Source: Pomacea canaliculata
Taxonomy: Eukaryota > Mollusca > Gastropoda > Architaenioglossa > Ampullariidae
Direction of reading: 5' to 3'
DNA length: 64,000 bases
Assembly (NCBI RefSeq): GCF_003073045.1
Contig: NC_037590.1
Location: forward strand, 1,178,001-1,242,000
The position numbers and the translations under genes are program-made. Under the pieces are notes generated by a model. It was not told the origin of the DNA, searched no databases, and saw only the letters and a list, made by a program, of their open reading frames with translations. Shown one piece after another: positions 24,901 through 36,960 of this stretch; positions within the stretch are counted from its first letter, which is position 1, and every line of letters begins with the position of its first letter.

Positions 24901-26846
24901 CAAAAACCATCTATAAGAGTCCATCATACTAAAATCCTTTTAGAAACACAACCAGTAATTCTCAAAGACAGTTTCAAAGGCATGCTCATGATTTATGAGT
25001 AATTGAAAAAAACTAAAATACAGTATACACTCGAGCACTTAACTACAACATTGCTGAAATCCCACTGCTAAATGATCCACACTAACAAATACAACAATTA
25101 AGACCTAAATAATAGGATAATATATTTATAATGTACACCCAACACACATATACAAATGCTCATATCAATGACAGGTTGTGACAATCAGGATTTCTTTTGA
25201 TGTTTTCTTTTTGTTTCATCTCTTGGTTCTACAGCCTCTCCCTAGGGAACAGGAACAGTTTTGTCTCCCTTGTTAATGTCTGTTTCAAGATCACCAGAAC
25301 CAGGCAGAGGGATTTGGCAGTCTTCTGTAATCACCAAATCCTCAGGAAGGCATCACGCATCCTTTTTCTCATTATATGCTGGCACGTGAGTTTTCACTCT
25401 TGCGGTCTGGCTGTAGGTACACAATGCATGTATGCAGAACCAATCGTCACTGCAACTCATTCGTTCCACATGCCATTCACTTGATAAACTCTACAGGCAG
25501 TCTCTCAATCTCCTTTACCCCACCTGTCCAACTCCCTACACATGAGCGGAAAGAAGTCAACAATGATTGCAGCTGAAAAATGCTTTCTTTACCCATGCAA
25601 TGTCAAAAAATGGAAGAGTCAGATGTAAAAAAACTCATGCCAAGCTCTTTTGAATTATAAGCTTCTCTTTTGTCTTGTTCTTCCTTTCTTGCTGACCTTC
25701 ATGTGAAGTTGTTATTTTGGCAAGAACTAGCAACTGTGAAAGAAACTTTGTCCAGTCTAAGTTTTCTTTAACTCAATTTACTCCTCCACTTCAAAAACAC
25801 TGAAATCATGGAGCCTGTCATAGATACATTAAAAACTGCAGTTATCACAAGGTATATAAGCTATCTCTCTACTTTCTAGTTTGCAAAAACTGCTAAGCAC
25901 TGACTGGATGTTGCCAAAGAACACCAATGACAATACAGAGTCGCAGATCATAGAGGCACCTGAAAATATTACTATGATATGAATGACATATGTATGCAAC
26001 ACTGTCAATGTCATAAGCCACTACACACTAACTGTTTATGTCATAGAAATGGTTAATAAATATGTCATGAATTTATCATGATTGTATGCTCAAGACTTAT
26101 TGTGCATCTGGTAATGCTTCAGTGCATCTAGAAAACAGGTGTAATTGTGGATAAATATGACCTACTTGGTTGTGGATGACAGAAGCAATCTGAGATTGTG
26201 CAAACTGTTGTTGATGTTGCTGTTGCATAGCTGTTGCCGAGCTGTATGAGTAAACGGTGGGGCTAGCGGCCATTGCAGAAGTCTGCACTATTCCTGATGT
26301 CACCTGAGGCATTTGTGCCGTTGCTATGCCACCCACAGCGTTGGCAGCAATGAAATCTGCCAAAGCATTACATAAAATTCCAAATATATTCACTGATATC
26401 TTTTCAAATACTTCTGTAAGCATATAACAGTTTTACATACACATTTTTATTTTATGAGTAGCTACTAAATAAGCTGTCGATTAGAAAATTATGATAAAGC
26501 TTTCTAGTCAACTAAAAATAATAATAATAAAGGCAATGACAGTTTGTTTACATATTTATATTAATAAAAACTGATAAATGATTGAACTCTTCAGTTTAGA
26601 ACTTCTTGCTCATCGCCTGGCTAGTACCTTTCCTATTGTTCAATTATACATGCTTTAGTCAACTGCAAATAGGTAATAAATATGCATATCTGCAAAGACT
26701 ATGAAGCATGCAAGAGAGACATCTTCTCCATATTTACTGCATTTGTAAATAATGAAAAGATTTTAAAAGAGTGTTTTAGTTTTCTCACCAGTTGCTTGCC
26801 TTGCCCAAGGAGGATTTTTATTTCCTGTGCCATACTGAGATGCCAT
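928..26846 (-). CDS. CCAR1: CCAR1 (cell division cycle and apoptosis regulator 1), 21 coding exons
   Basis: Nuclear co-activator and splicing-linked scaffold. Exons in gene order: 26846-26789, 26356-26166, 24770-24526, 24142-24028, 23540-23297, 22806-22560, 22252-22027, 20908-20628, 18485-18287, 16809-16735, 15172-15035, 14612-14535, 7533-7339, 7088-6846, 4474-4433, 4105-4058, 3288-3243, 2962-2796, 2681-2543, 1781-1551, 1232-928. They sum to 3513 nt with every phase matching, i.e. 1170 residues (human about 1150). Domains: N-terminus MASQYGTGNKNPPW; S1-like about 138-203 (VFTGTVTKLHDNFGFIDEDV); Arg/Ser-rich about 285-366; conserved YIPSDFF and DPPDADH block about 367-535; SAP about 620-665; Lys-rich and acidic stretch about 700-890; EF-hand-like about 900-940 (VYYDQNHCGYI); C-terminal coiled coil. 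The ATG exon starts after a splice acceptor, so a 5' noncoding exon is expected. Recognition is from family memory of the protein. Confidence 0.95.
5290..6060 (-). mobile_element. LINE RT fragment split by a hAT MITE
   Basis: Minus strand: LLHLFNLLFEKITFSSEWSK then VPIHKKGDINQLA up to the MITE, and on its far side NYRGVTVTSVLSKIYTDI. These are consecutive RT blocks of a Jockey/RTE-type LINE. The MITE at 5380-5829 with its 8-bp duplication lies between them. Confidence 0.75.
5380..5829 (+). mobile_element. hAT-type MITE (family 1) inserted in a LINE
   Basis: Starts CAGTGATGCCCAACC, ends ATCCCTG, perfect 8-bp target duplication GGCTAGTT (5372-5379 and 5830-5837). GC-rich subterminal GGCCTGCGGGCC. 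450 bp, non-coding. Other copies at 34585 and 61913. Confidence 0.88.
7801..9434 (+). repeat. 5' LTR
   Basis: Begins TGTCGCG and ends CGCGACA. Matches 12787-14441 over its whole length. Unusually long for a Gypsy LTR. Confidence 0.92.
9878..11875 (+). CDS. Retrotransposon gag-protease-like open frame (fossil)
   Basis: Open frame inside the LTR element. Roughly: basic and Glu/Arg-rich N-terminal third, a gag-type helical region (FERWAKLQQW), zinc knuckle CFHCGKVGHYRAEC about residue 328, protease-like VRDTGADLLC about residue 407, and an integrase zinc-binding-like HLGAHRTRQRILDDFYW with CAACAAC near the C-terminal end. Part of a broken element. Confidence 0.75.
   Translation: MSDVEEAVATRTRSQVAARGGRFESKSHSDAGSDESPERRGSPSRWGPSGGQPTEPALERYLRLGREIGLSGLELAAFAERREESERAERREERAERIRLEELRHDVEIARARSVAERKDAPGIQGDVVRLKIPPFDEKEDLETYLCRFERWAKLQQWDLSTWAIRLGVLLRGKASEVYIGLSDSDAEDYQKLKAALLARFRLTAESYRRKLRASRREGGETFQQYLARIRLYLARWMDLAGKAATFESLRDLILMEQLLDSVPLDLATFIRERAPEDVDVAAVLAQQFSEARVAARSHRTDPTTRPQKSEQQERRSEPRFPDDQKQENKACFHCGKVGHYRAECPKLPKSSDDKVALGSMITLASVRAVDQEVRSGTLLDRCRRSSYGDFRTQVTLNGHEVSAVRDTGADLLCVRRDLVDPKDLTHRKQRVRYASTDTRWVPLAYVRLESPYYSGEVEAAVFPDLIEGVLIGNTMRTKEGKEIQVPVYEGHTATCARVKTCMQMRSAETEKAPLQKLEIHAHELSMLQSTDESLRHIRTVAHQRRPPVQRGTGVVSFQHEGGLIWRKYTGGNGVVHEQVVVPVPLRADVLKMAHDSPTGRHLGAHRTRQRILDDFYWPSLYKDVRRYCAACAACPARDTQGRVRETPRERRPAIENRRPAGGGQ
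12787..14441 (+). repeat. 3' LTR
   Basis: Full-length partner of 7801-9434, preceded by the G8 purine tract. Ends CGCGACA at 14441. Confidence 0.92.
14819..15001 (+). mobile_element. hAT-type MITE (family 2) in CCAR1 intron
   Basis: Starts CAGTGGTTCTTTGAC, ends GTTAAGAACCACTG, perfect 8-bp target duplication ATCTAGAG (14811-14818 and 15002-15009). 183 bp, non-coding, ends 33 bp before a CCAR1 exon. Second copy at 29454. Confidence 0.88.
15185..15345 (-). repeat. LINE 3' tail (L2/CR1-like family)
   Basis: Reverse complement has TTTTCCTGTCCCTTGTATGC, GCTCCTTAGGAGTG and GCATTTATTATT, matching the 3' end of the element at 56995-58690. Confidence 0.7.
15780..16100. repeat. CA/TA microsatellites
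   Basis: ACACAC and ATATAT tracts at about 15796-15855 and ACACAC tracts at 16060-16105 flank the LINE 3' end. Confidence 0.8.
15955..16735 (-). mobile_element. RTE/Rex-like LINE C-terminal fragment
   Basis: Minus strand: VETVTSFRYLGTVFDCQLKW, RGQQRMYLLRKLNSF, then after a frame change CWFHNLSVHDRNSLNNIVH and RKASRILSIPEH. The 3' end reads AATTGCCTGTTGGGATTAATAAAG followed by TTGTTATTGTT. It lies in a CCAR1 intron and abuts the exon at 16735. Same family at 25190 and as a tail at 35593. Confidence 0.78.
16810..18286. other. CCAR1 intron, nothing else recognised
   Basis: No repeat family or exon seen. Its 5' splice site appears to be GC rather than GT (see findings). Confidence 0.4.
18486..20627. 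other. CCAR1 intron, nothing recognised
   Basis: AT-rich intron of about 2.1 kb with no open frame or repeat I can name. Confidence 0.4.
22960..23168 (+). repeat. LINE 3' tail (L2/CR1-like family)
   Basis: TTATTAGTACTGTTGTTTAT, TTTGTTTTCCTGTCCC and terminal TATTATTATTATT match the tail of the LINE at 56995-58690. It sits in a CCAR1 intron. Confidence 0.7.
25190..25575 (+). mobile_element. RTE/Rex-like LINE C-terminal fragment
   Basis: Plus strand: FISWFYSLSLGNRNSFVSLV, QRDLAVFCNHQILRKASRIL and, in another frame, ECFSLLRSG-like and FVPHAIHLINS. Homologous to 15955-16735, frame-broken, antisense to CCAR1. Confidence 0.7.
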
Positions 26847-27459
26847 TGCGGCTAAATAAGTAGCAAAATATTCAGTTGTTTTTAAAACATTTACGACTTT
26901 CACATATTTGTTTTCTCTATATATGGATGTAAATGTAACATTAAAATAAACTTAGAATTTGTTATTACTATAAAACATTGTGTTCTCCTAGTTCAACCAA
27001 TCATTCTGACATCTTCACTTTACAATAAACTTCACAGTAAACAATGGTAATAAATGTAAAGCTACATCCTACATCTGCAAATGATCTTGGTCAACGATCT
27101 CCATAATAAAACTAACAGGTTCACCTAAAACGGGTTAGCTATATATTCGTATCTAATCCAGTTTTGTGTTAACATTATCTACCACATTGGATTGAAATGG
27201 AAAAGAAGCAGAATAATATTTACAATAGCGAATTTCCCATCCCCTTTCCAAAAAAAACCCTTAAAGTTTGGCGTCTTTATGAAATCAATTTAACTTAGAT
27301 GCTCGCACACAACGTAACTGGTGTAATCGTTGATTTGTTGCAACCTATAGCGTAGGTGACATATTCACAGTAAAAGTATCAACAATACGATGCGAATATG
27401 CTTTTCATTATTCGCTAGTTAACGGGTACATTTTTCTCTCAATTAAAGTTTAAACTCAC

Positions 27460-27730
27460 AAGCTCAGGTCGAGAGAATCATAAATTCAAAGGTTGCTATT
27501 ATAGACCTAATGGTTGTCGGCAATTTCCGGTGTAGGTTGTGTTGAATTAAAAAGTAACAAACATGCCGGATTTTTATGCTTGTAGATTTTTTACTTAACA
27601 AAGAAATATTCAATAACATTCTATAAATATTTTCATATTTTCACACAGGAAGAAAATTATAAATTAAAAAATAAGTTTCGTGCGTTTCGTTTTCTACTAC
27701 AGCTCTGGAACACACATTGCTCGAACGAAA
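27460..27730 (-). promoter_or_regulatory. Candidate CCAR1 first noncoding exon and shared CCAR1/RPL38 promoter
   Basis: On the minus strand a good donor (GTGAGTTT) has its G at 27459, so an untranslated exon could end at 27460 and join the ATG exon at 26851. The RPL38 5'-TOP start on the other strand is at about 27731, leaving under 300 bp for a two-way promoter. No TATA box is obvious. The exon start is not visible from sequence alone. Confidence 0.3.
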
Positions 27731-27763
27731 CTTCCTTTTCCGGAAAAGACGCTGGCGAATTAG
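27731..27763 (+). promoter_or_regulatory. RPL38: RPL38 5'-TOP start and first noncoding exon
   Basis: The sequence CTTCCTTTTCC at 27731 is a terminal oligopyrimidine tract, the usual start of ribosomal-protein mRNAs and the mark of growth-linked (mTOR/LARP1) translational control. The exon ends at 27763 before GTGTGTATG. The exact start base is inferred. Confidence 0.6.
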
Positions 27764-28095
27764 GTGTGTATGATAGGATTGGAATCATAATCTAATTCAT
27801 CTACGTTGCTCATAAAGTTTTTTATGATTGTAACTGTATAATTTAAATCTCTTTATATTGATAGTTTTCGTGCTTGGTATGAGTAATTTCAAGAATTTTT
27901 TCGATCAGTCTGTACCCCTTAAGAACGTTATCGACACTGATATACGTCCGTCGTAATATCTTTATAATAATAACTGCTACTTACTGTTTACATTTGATGA
28001 AACTAAGAAATGCAAACTATGAGAAGTCGAGAATGTGCCCATGTTTAATTCTTAATACTTCTCATCTGCAGGTTTGCTGGTGCCAATCGTCAACA

Positions 28096-30150
<2,055 letters not shown>

Positions 30151-30161
30151 AGAGATTGTTC

Positions 30162-30167
30162 AATAAA
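30162..30167 (+). terminator. RPL38: RPL38 poly(A) signal
   Basis: AATAAA 12 bases after the RPL38 stop codon. Confidence 0.75.
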
Positions 30168-30324
30168 TTGTTTAAAACAAAAAGTGTTGTAATTTATTTT
30201 TTAACTTGATAGAATGCAGATCATTAACCCTTAGTGTAAGATCGTGGCTTTGCTCGGGAAGGAGATTTTTTCTTTTTTTCTCAATAAATGTATGGTTTTC
30301 TTGGTCTAACCTGAGATCAGCAAT

Positions 30325-31618
30325 AATATGATGATGATGTAGTTTTATAACGCGCTAGTATCTGCATCACAAAGATGCGGTGATCCCAGCAGCCACCAAA
30401 CTGCAGGTCAAATGAAAACTTCAAATAAGTTTAAACAAGTTAGTCTTAAGATTTTTCTTGAAAGATGCAATACTATCAGACTCCTTGGTCGAGAGGGGAA
30501 GCGAGTTCCACAAAAGCGGGGCTACATTAGAGAAGGATCTAAATCCCGCAGTCTTCTTGTTAGCATTCCCTGACTGAACACTCGGTTGTTCAAGTCTGAA
30601 GTGGGCTGCTGAACGAAGGTTCCGCTGAGGTTGGTAACGGCGAATGAGTTCTTGCAGATAGGCGCAAGGTCGTGAAGACAGCCATATGTTAAGGTTAACA
30701 ATTTATGCTCAATTCTCTTCTCCACAGGAAGCCAATGTAGGTCACGAAGTACAGGAGTAATATGGTCAGATTTTTTCTTTCCTGCAACTATCCTCGCAGC
30801 CGTATTTTGCACTCGCTGTAGCCTCGACAACTCGCTCTTTGAAATCCCCCAGAGGCAGCTGTTGGCATAGTCTAATTTAGAACCGATGAGGGACACAGCA
30901 ACTGCATTTGCAGTCTTCTTATTAAGACTGGGTCGGAGTCGTCCAAGAGTGTGGATATGGAAATAACATGCCTTGACTACAGAACTGACATGATCAGACA
31001 TAGTAAGAAGATTGGCGACATAGAGTCCAAGGTTCCGTACGGAGCTGGAGAGGAGGATTCTAGCTTGACCCACTTGGATGGAGTCTAGAGAGACTTTGCT
31101 AAGGCTAAACTTGGAACCACACAGCATCGCCTCTGTCTTCTCATCATTAAGCTTGAGTTTATTCCTCAGCATCCATGACTTGACCTCTAAACAACAATCT
31201 TCTACAGCACAGACTGCCTCACGCACCGACTCACTGTCAGTACTAAATGAAAAATAGAGTTCAGTGTCATCTGCAAACATCTTACGGTTCACATTATGCT
31301 TCTCAATGAGAGGACCAAGCTGAGATGTGTAAATAGAACAGAGCCCTTTGGGACACCGCACAGCAATGGAACTGTCACTGAAGAAGCTTGATTGACCATC
31401 ACCCTTTGTGTGCAGTCACTGAGGTAGGAATGGAACCACCAATGCCCACCTCCATCTGGAGACGAGTTAGTAGAGTGGAGTGATCAATGACATCGAAGGC
31501 CGCACTCAGATCAAGGAGGACCACGAGTCTCCCTGCATCCGCACTGCACAGAAGATCGTTCATAAGACGCAGAAGGGCTGTCTTACAATAAACACCACTC
31601 ACTGCCATTCTCAGTTAT
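30325..31618 (-). mobile_element. 5'-truncated CR1/L2-like LINE
   Basis: The minus-strand translation shows LLDLSAAFDVIDHS, then after a frame change FADDTELYFSF (the RT catalytic motif, with ADDT in place of YADD), then a long C-terminal stretch with LHWLPVEKRIEHKLLTLTY typical of Jockey-superfamily CR1/L2-type elements. An open frame of 279 codons runs 31361-30522. The 3' end is an ATGATG-type tail near 30330. The 5' half (endonuclease, ORF1) is absent. Frame breaks between RT blocks mean it is dead. Confidence 0.8.
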
Positions 31619-33480
31619 TAGCCAGTCTTTAACGATTTTAAGGTGCTTTTTTTTGTGTGTTTAGGTGACATAATTTGTCTAGTGGTGTGGAAAAGGTTCA
31701 CATTTGCAGAATTATACATGACATTCCCTGGCTTGGTGGTTTGGTTTATCTAAAATAAAATACATGCTTATTTAGTATGTACTTTAAATATGAAATAGCG
31801 GCAGGTTGCTTGTGTTAGCCCTGTGGGTTGCCATTTTACTTTAATCACAAGCTTGATGCACCTTACAAGAGATGGGGCATGAGATCATTCGTGTTAGGGA
31901 CTGATGTCGGCTTGGGCACTGATCATCTCTGGCCCCACTCTTAGAGAAGCAGTTTTAATATTTGCTGGGATGTTACCCAATGCCATCTTTGAATTTGTTC
32001 AGATATTTTTGCTCGATCTGAAAGTTTCAAGCCTGTCATGGCGGGTTTTTTTTCAAACGTTAATCGGTTACAGCATTGGTGGGGGGGGGGGGGGGGGGGA
32101 TCCTGAGGAGTATTCCTTCAAAGACATGGTGACTACAGTGGCTTCATTATTTCTAAGTCACATTGTTTTCCTGTAAATATATCCCATTTTAAAATTTTGT
32201 TTAAAAAGTTGCTTGTAAGCAATCTCAAACACCTGACCGGAGGGCAAATTATTTTGGAATGAGGAGTTTTAAGATTTCCAGGTTGCAAATCAGTCTAAAA
32301 AAAATAATTTATAAAGGTCTTTAACCATTGCAGTTCTCGCCTGAGGCCTACCAACATGAAAAGTAAAAGCACTAATTGGGCAAAGGTTAATAACAATCAT
32401 GTGTTGACTGCTATCCTGCCTTTGGTAGGTTTTGTGTGTAAAATAAACAGAATCTACAGTATTTCATCCCATGACAAACTGGCCGTTGTGAGAAGCACAT
32501 TGACAGACATGCCATCTGACAACCTTTGTCTAGACTCCAAGCGATGGCAAGCCGTTCATTCCTTAACTATTGTAACCCAGTTCTTTTCTGTCTACTGCGG
32601 TGTTGACCTTCCTCCAAGTACCATGAAGGACAGTCTTTGACAAGGTGTCGTGCCTGGTCACATGGCCAAACCAGACTTGTTAAAGACGTTTGACTGTTAA
32701 TAGTGGGGATTACTGGTGTAGTGATTACTGAGTCATGATTCCCAAAAAATTATCCAGGGCTTGTATTTTATGGGGGTCGGCAGAGGTTCCCTGGAAACTT
32801 TCTCTCAAGCCATGATTATTCATGTTCCTTTGCCTAATACAAATTGTTTGGAACATTATATAGTGTCAAAGTGTTTGGCGGCTGTGAAAGGTTACACCTG
32901 ATTCCTGTACGAGGTTTGGAGCAACCTCCTCTGGCACTCTGTTCTCAAATGTCTTGATTCTTCTTTCCATATAGGAAAGCAGAGGCTATGTTTCACACAT
33001 TACAAGCAGTATGAGCAACTTGTACAATTTATATTTGGTAGTAAGCCTGATGTTACGGCTGCGGGAGGGGTCCTATCGCTTGGCAATGACTGTAGAAGTT
33101 ATTCTAGTGGCCTTGCTGGGTTCCCTCGAAATTTGGTGAGATACAGAGAGAACGATTATATAACATGTGCCCGTAACAATAGTTTAGCCCACCCGCATTT
33201 CAACACGCGCTGCATGACTTGTCTGCATTCTGCGTTCACTTGAAACAGACCATTTAGAATCGATGCTAGTGGTTGAATAGCTTTCAAACTGACCTAATGA
33301 CTGAATAGTTTTCAAACGTATTAAGTGTTATCCACTGAACAAACTCCAAATTTCGCGCTAGTAAACTGGCGATCACAATGGAGGAAATGTAGATTGCATT
33401 TTCACAAAGGTATCGGAAGCAAGAAAGTCGAAAGTGGTCGATTGTTCTGTTTTATTTTCGCTCACGACCGAAAACAGGAA
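31619..33480. other. Intergenic stretch with no gene seen
   Basis: AT-rich sequence with scattered small open frames that have no recognisable features. It holds a 19-base G run at 32081-32099. No repeat family was recognised otherwise. Confidence 0.5.
32081..32099 (+). repeat. 19-base G run
   Basis: Uninterrupted poly-G, likely length-variable and hard to sequence. Confidence 0.9.
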
Positions 33481-34433
33481 ATGCCTCTGACAACAGTAAT
33501 CGACGGGAAGAAACAGAAACTTCGTCTGGAATTAAGGACACCGCGTAAGTTGTGTGTAGACCTAAAGTGGACAGTGAGTCAGAGGATGGGATGTTTAGAA
33601 CAGTGGATTGTGACCCAAACTTGTGCAGAATGCATATCCTAGAGATTCAACAAGCACGTTTTTGTTTGTTTGTTTGTTTGTTTGTTTGTTTGTTTGGGGT
33701 TTTTTTGGGGTTTTTTTGGGGTTTTTTTTGTGACTTTCACAGGGATTTATTTTCCAGTTTAATGGTTCTTTGAAACCCTTTCCTCCTTATATCATGCTAT
33801 ATATACCGCTCTCCCTATAGGTCCCACCATTCCTCTTGTGATGGCACAGGTCAGTTCTTTGTACACTGCTTTTCCTTTCTTTCTTTAAGGCCTTCATTTA
33901 GTCACAGGATATCGTTTGTGACCCAGGGTTGTTTCTTTTCTCCTTTGTCGCTCTAGCAATTCCTGGGCTGTTGTCGATAGCAATTTACTGTCAGGTGTTT
34001 CCCACGAAGGTGCCTACATGTCCACCATGTGAATTTACCTGCAGCTTTCACCTTGAAGATTTCCCCAACCTTTGGGTCTTGCAGGTTCTCTAAATCAAAG
34101 TGAATTCGGGGAAACGTTTGAGAGGCGCTTTTTCGTGTTCTTTAAGACATGGTCATGGTCACTGCTAATGTCACACAAAGTATATACAATCAAATACCAT
34201 TTAAGGAATTATTTACTGTAAGAATATCAGATATACGAGGGAGAAAAAAAATTGTGACCGATCAACAAGAATTTCAACACGAGCTTGCACGGGCAGCCTG
34301 TGCAATGTCTTCAGCAGCACTGTACAAAGTCACGCATCCTCATCGATCCTCAGAACGAGTCTTGCAGCGAATTCTGAAGTCTGTTGAGAAGAATTTTGGA
34401 GCACTCGGCAAGGCACGTGCAGAGGCTGTCTAG
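33481..34433 (+). CDS. Small two-exon gene, unrecognised 88-residue protein
   Basis: Exon 33481-33544 starts with ATG in a good context (GGAAATGC) and ends in C before GTAAGT. Exon 34231-34433 follows ATATCAG and ends in TAG. The phases fit, giving 267 nt or 88 residues. The product starts MPLTTVIDGKKQKLRLEL, is basic, has IVTDQQEFQHELARAACAM in the middle and a predicted-helical KSVEKNFGALGKARAEAV end. No signal peptide or membrane segment is seen. AATAAA at 34557 supports a real transcript. I do not recognise the family. A missed middle exon is possible. Confidence 0.5.
33656..33731 (+). repeat. TTTG microsatellite grading into GGGG-T7 repeat
   Basis: About eight TTTG units, followed by three GGGG runs separated by T7-T8 tracts. 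It lies in the intron of the small gene. Confidence 0.85.
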
Positions 34434-34556
34434 TAACAAGACATTTGTATGATATACTTGTACTAATGATGGCTCCGCATTCTATAACTTGAGTTTCTTT
34501 TCATATTTCACTCAGGTTTAACTTTAGATCGACTCATTTTATTCAGGTCGGCTATA

Positions 34557-34562
34557 ATAAAG
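34557..34562 (+). terminator. Poly(A) signal of the small gene
   Basis: AATAAA 124 bases after the stop of the 88-residue gene and before the hAT MITE. Confidence 0.5.
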
Positions 34563-34584
34563 TACATTTCCTAATGATGTAAGG

Positions 34585-35240
34585 CAGGGATGCCCAACAT
34601 ACGGCCCGCGGGCCATATCCGGCCCGCGAAGCTTCTGCCCAGGAAAAAGGAAATCGGCATGTTAGTAATAAAGAAAATCTAAGAAAAGAACAAAAAAAAA
34701 AAACGAAAAAAAAAAGGGAAGAAGAAGTATTTATCCCTCGTAGGGGCGTCTCTCAATCTTTCGATGGATTTCATTCTAGATTTTTGTCTTGGGAGGAAAC
34801 CAGTGTTTGAGAACGAGGGACGCTGCATTCCACAGGGGATTAGTGATCTTTTGATTGGTTAATATTTGAATCAGTCGTTAAAGAGATTGAAAATACAGAC
34901 TCCGGGCTTTCTAGCAAGGTATAAAACAATGGGGTTCTGATAAGGAAGCAATACCGAAACAGTGTTTGAATTTCATTTTCCTGTGGAAATCTGGACGGAT
35001 CGCCATAGGGTACCTCGATTAAAATGTACTTTCAGACAATATCTAACTTTTATTTTAACAAGACAACTTCAAATATCTTACTAATTACTACATAATTAAT
35101 GGTAAGTACAACTTGCTTCTAATAAAAATGGTATCTGTTCTATGTTTTTTTCTTTTTTGTATTTTTGCGGTGAAGTGGCCCGCGACACGGCTGTCCGAAA
35201 TGGATATGGCCCGCAGGCCGAAAAAGGTTGGACATCACTG
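34585..35240 (-). mobile_element. hAT-type MITE (family 1), 656 bp
   Basis: Ends CAGGGATGCCCAAC and GTTGGACATCACTG, flanked by ATGTAAGG and ATGTAAGA (8-bp target duplication, one mismatch). GC-rich subterminal GGCCCGCGGGCC. Related in inverted orientation to copies at 5380 and 61913. No transposase seen. Confidence 0.8.
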
Positions 35241-35592
35241 ATGTAAGAAATCAACTTTGTAATGTCAGTTAGGAAGCATTCCAGTTTCAATAAAATTTAA
35301 AATTAGAGAATATTTAACATGCATTCAAGTATGAAAATTGAATTTGCCACATTTTGTTTTATTACAATAAAGTTTAAAAAAACTTTGCTTAATTTTTTTA
35401 TTTCGTATTAAAAATACAATGTATAAAAGCATTTTATTAATACTATTATTTTTAATTAGTTAAATGCATTTAATTCACTCTATTTTCCCTATATTTTTCA
35501 GTTTGTTGATTACATGTTTTGGTGGTTGTGTTATGTGCATCACTGTTAGCAAGAGCTTTTTTAACAAATATTTTCCTGCGTTCTGATTGCTG

Positions 35593-35700
35593 ATAAGATA
35601 AGATAAGATAAGATAAGATAAGATAATACTTTATTAATCCCTAGAGGGCAATTCAGTCAATTCAGCTGGCCAGGGAAGCTGTTTTGGCTGCCGTGTCAAT
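35593..35700 (-). repeat. LINE 3' tail with AGATA microsatellite
   Basis: Seven or so GATAA units followed by TACTTTATTAATCCCTAGAGGGCAATTC. This is the minus-strand 3' end shared with the LINE at 15955-16740. Only the tail is present. Confidence 0.6.
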
Positions 35701-36544
35701 GTTAATCTAAACTAAATGGTGATGCACTAAGCTTTGGCTGTGTGGAGTAGGCATGTTTCAGATAATTAACTATTTTACACAGTTTAAACACGGGTGTGTG
35801 TCATGCCCCTTTTTTTTTCTACAGAGAATCGTGGATTAAAGATCTCTCCCATGTATAAATGATGGGTGGCGCTCTCTACTTCAGGGCATGTTACTGGTTC
35901 ATGGGTCAACAAAGAATAACACTACCTTCCCACCCAGCGCAAAGACTTACAGATCATAGAAGTCTGTGACCCAGCGTATGGATAATTCATTTATTAGGGA
36001 AGGATAAAACAAAAGAGGACTGGTGTGGCTTTTCATTCACCTTAACCACTTAAAGTACAGTTCACTGAAGGCCTTTATATTACAAAACTCTTTATCCCGC
36101 CTTACCTGTGTCTCACTTAACAACAAGTGCACATTTTGAGCTCCTCCAAACAAATGGTTACAGAAGGTTGACATGAAGTTAGCGAGTTAGCACGGCGCGG
36201 GTGGCCGAGCCGCACATGTTGAATGAAAGAAATGGAGGAAGACGACTTCCCAGGGAGACACAAGTGCGGAGACACTGCATGTTGGGAAGTGGAGGCTGCA
36301 TCTTCCTAGAAAGGTTCGGTATTTAATCTTTGTGTAAATCGGATTTTATGTATAAGTTGAATTTTTCCTTAATTTTTTTCATATAGATGTGTTTAAGTAA
36401 TTTTGTTTTCTTTGTAACTGTCAATAGGCGCAGTATTTTGAATATTTGACAAGACAATATTTTGACCAGGCAGTATATTTTCCCTTGGAGTAGACAGTAT
36501 TTTGACCAGGCATTTTTGACCCCTCCATTTTTTGCTTGGAGTAT

Positions 36545-36768
36545 TTGGCCCGGGTAAACGGCTATTAGCCACTTACCTCAGGAGGGTGTGTAGACGTGTT
36601 TTACGCCGAACCAGCAACTAAGCCTTTATCACGGAAGACAGTCATCCCTGTAAACAGATGCCACATGCAGAGAAAGAACGGCGTGTCCGAGACGAGAGCT
36701 GAACCCAGGACACCCAACCCTCACTGTATTGGTGACAGGCGCTAACCGTTGCGCCTTTGCCTCAGGAG
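36545..36768 (-). mobile_element. tRNA-derived SINE
   Basis: Read on the minus strand it begins GGCGCAACGGTTAGCGCC, continues ACCAATACAGTGAGGGTTGG and has a B-box-like GGGTTCAGCTC. This is the layout of tRNA-headed SINEs (A box, then B box) common in molluscs. The tail ends about 36545 with no clear poly(A). Target duplications were not found. Confidence 0.5.
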
Positions 36769-36769
36769 G

Positions 36770-36960
36770 GACTTGCTAACCCAGGACATAGCAAGACAGG
36801 AAGGTGTGGCCGCTCGTCCTCAAAAGGCAGCGGCATTGTGTACTTCTGTCCCCTAGTGACAGCGTTTATGATAGAAGGGGTGGTCGCTCGTCCCCAAGAG
36901 ACAGCACCGATTTGTTTCAAAGTCTCAAAGTCTGTCCCCTAGTGGAGGCGTCAGGGATTT
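36770..36960. repeat. Two imperfect tandem units of about 85 bp
   Basis: GTGGCCGCTCGTCC..GCAGCG..TGTCCCCTAGTG near 36805-36860 recurs as GTGGTCGCTCGTCC..ACAGCA..TGTCCCCTAGTG near 36880-36945. No open frame runs sensibly through both. Confidence 0.5.

Noticed and set aside
31904-32176. 90-codon open frame ending near the poly-G run
   Set aside because: Reads through the G run as poly-Gly, no splice or homology support.
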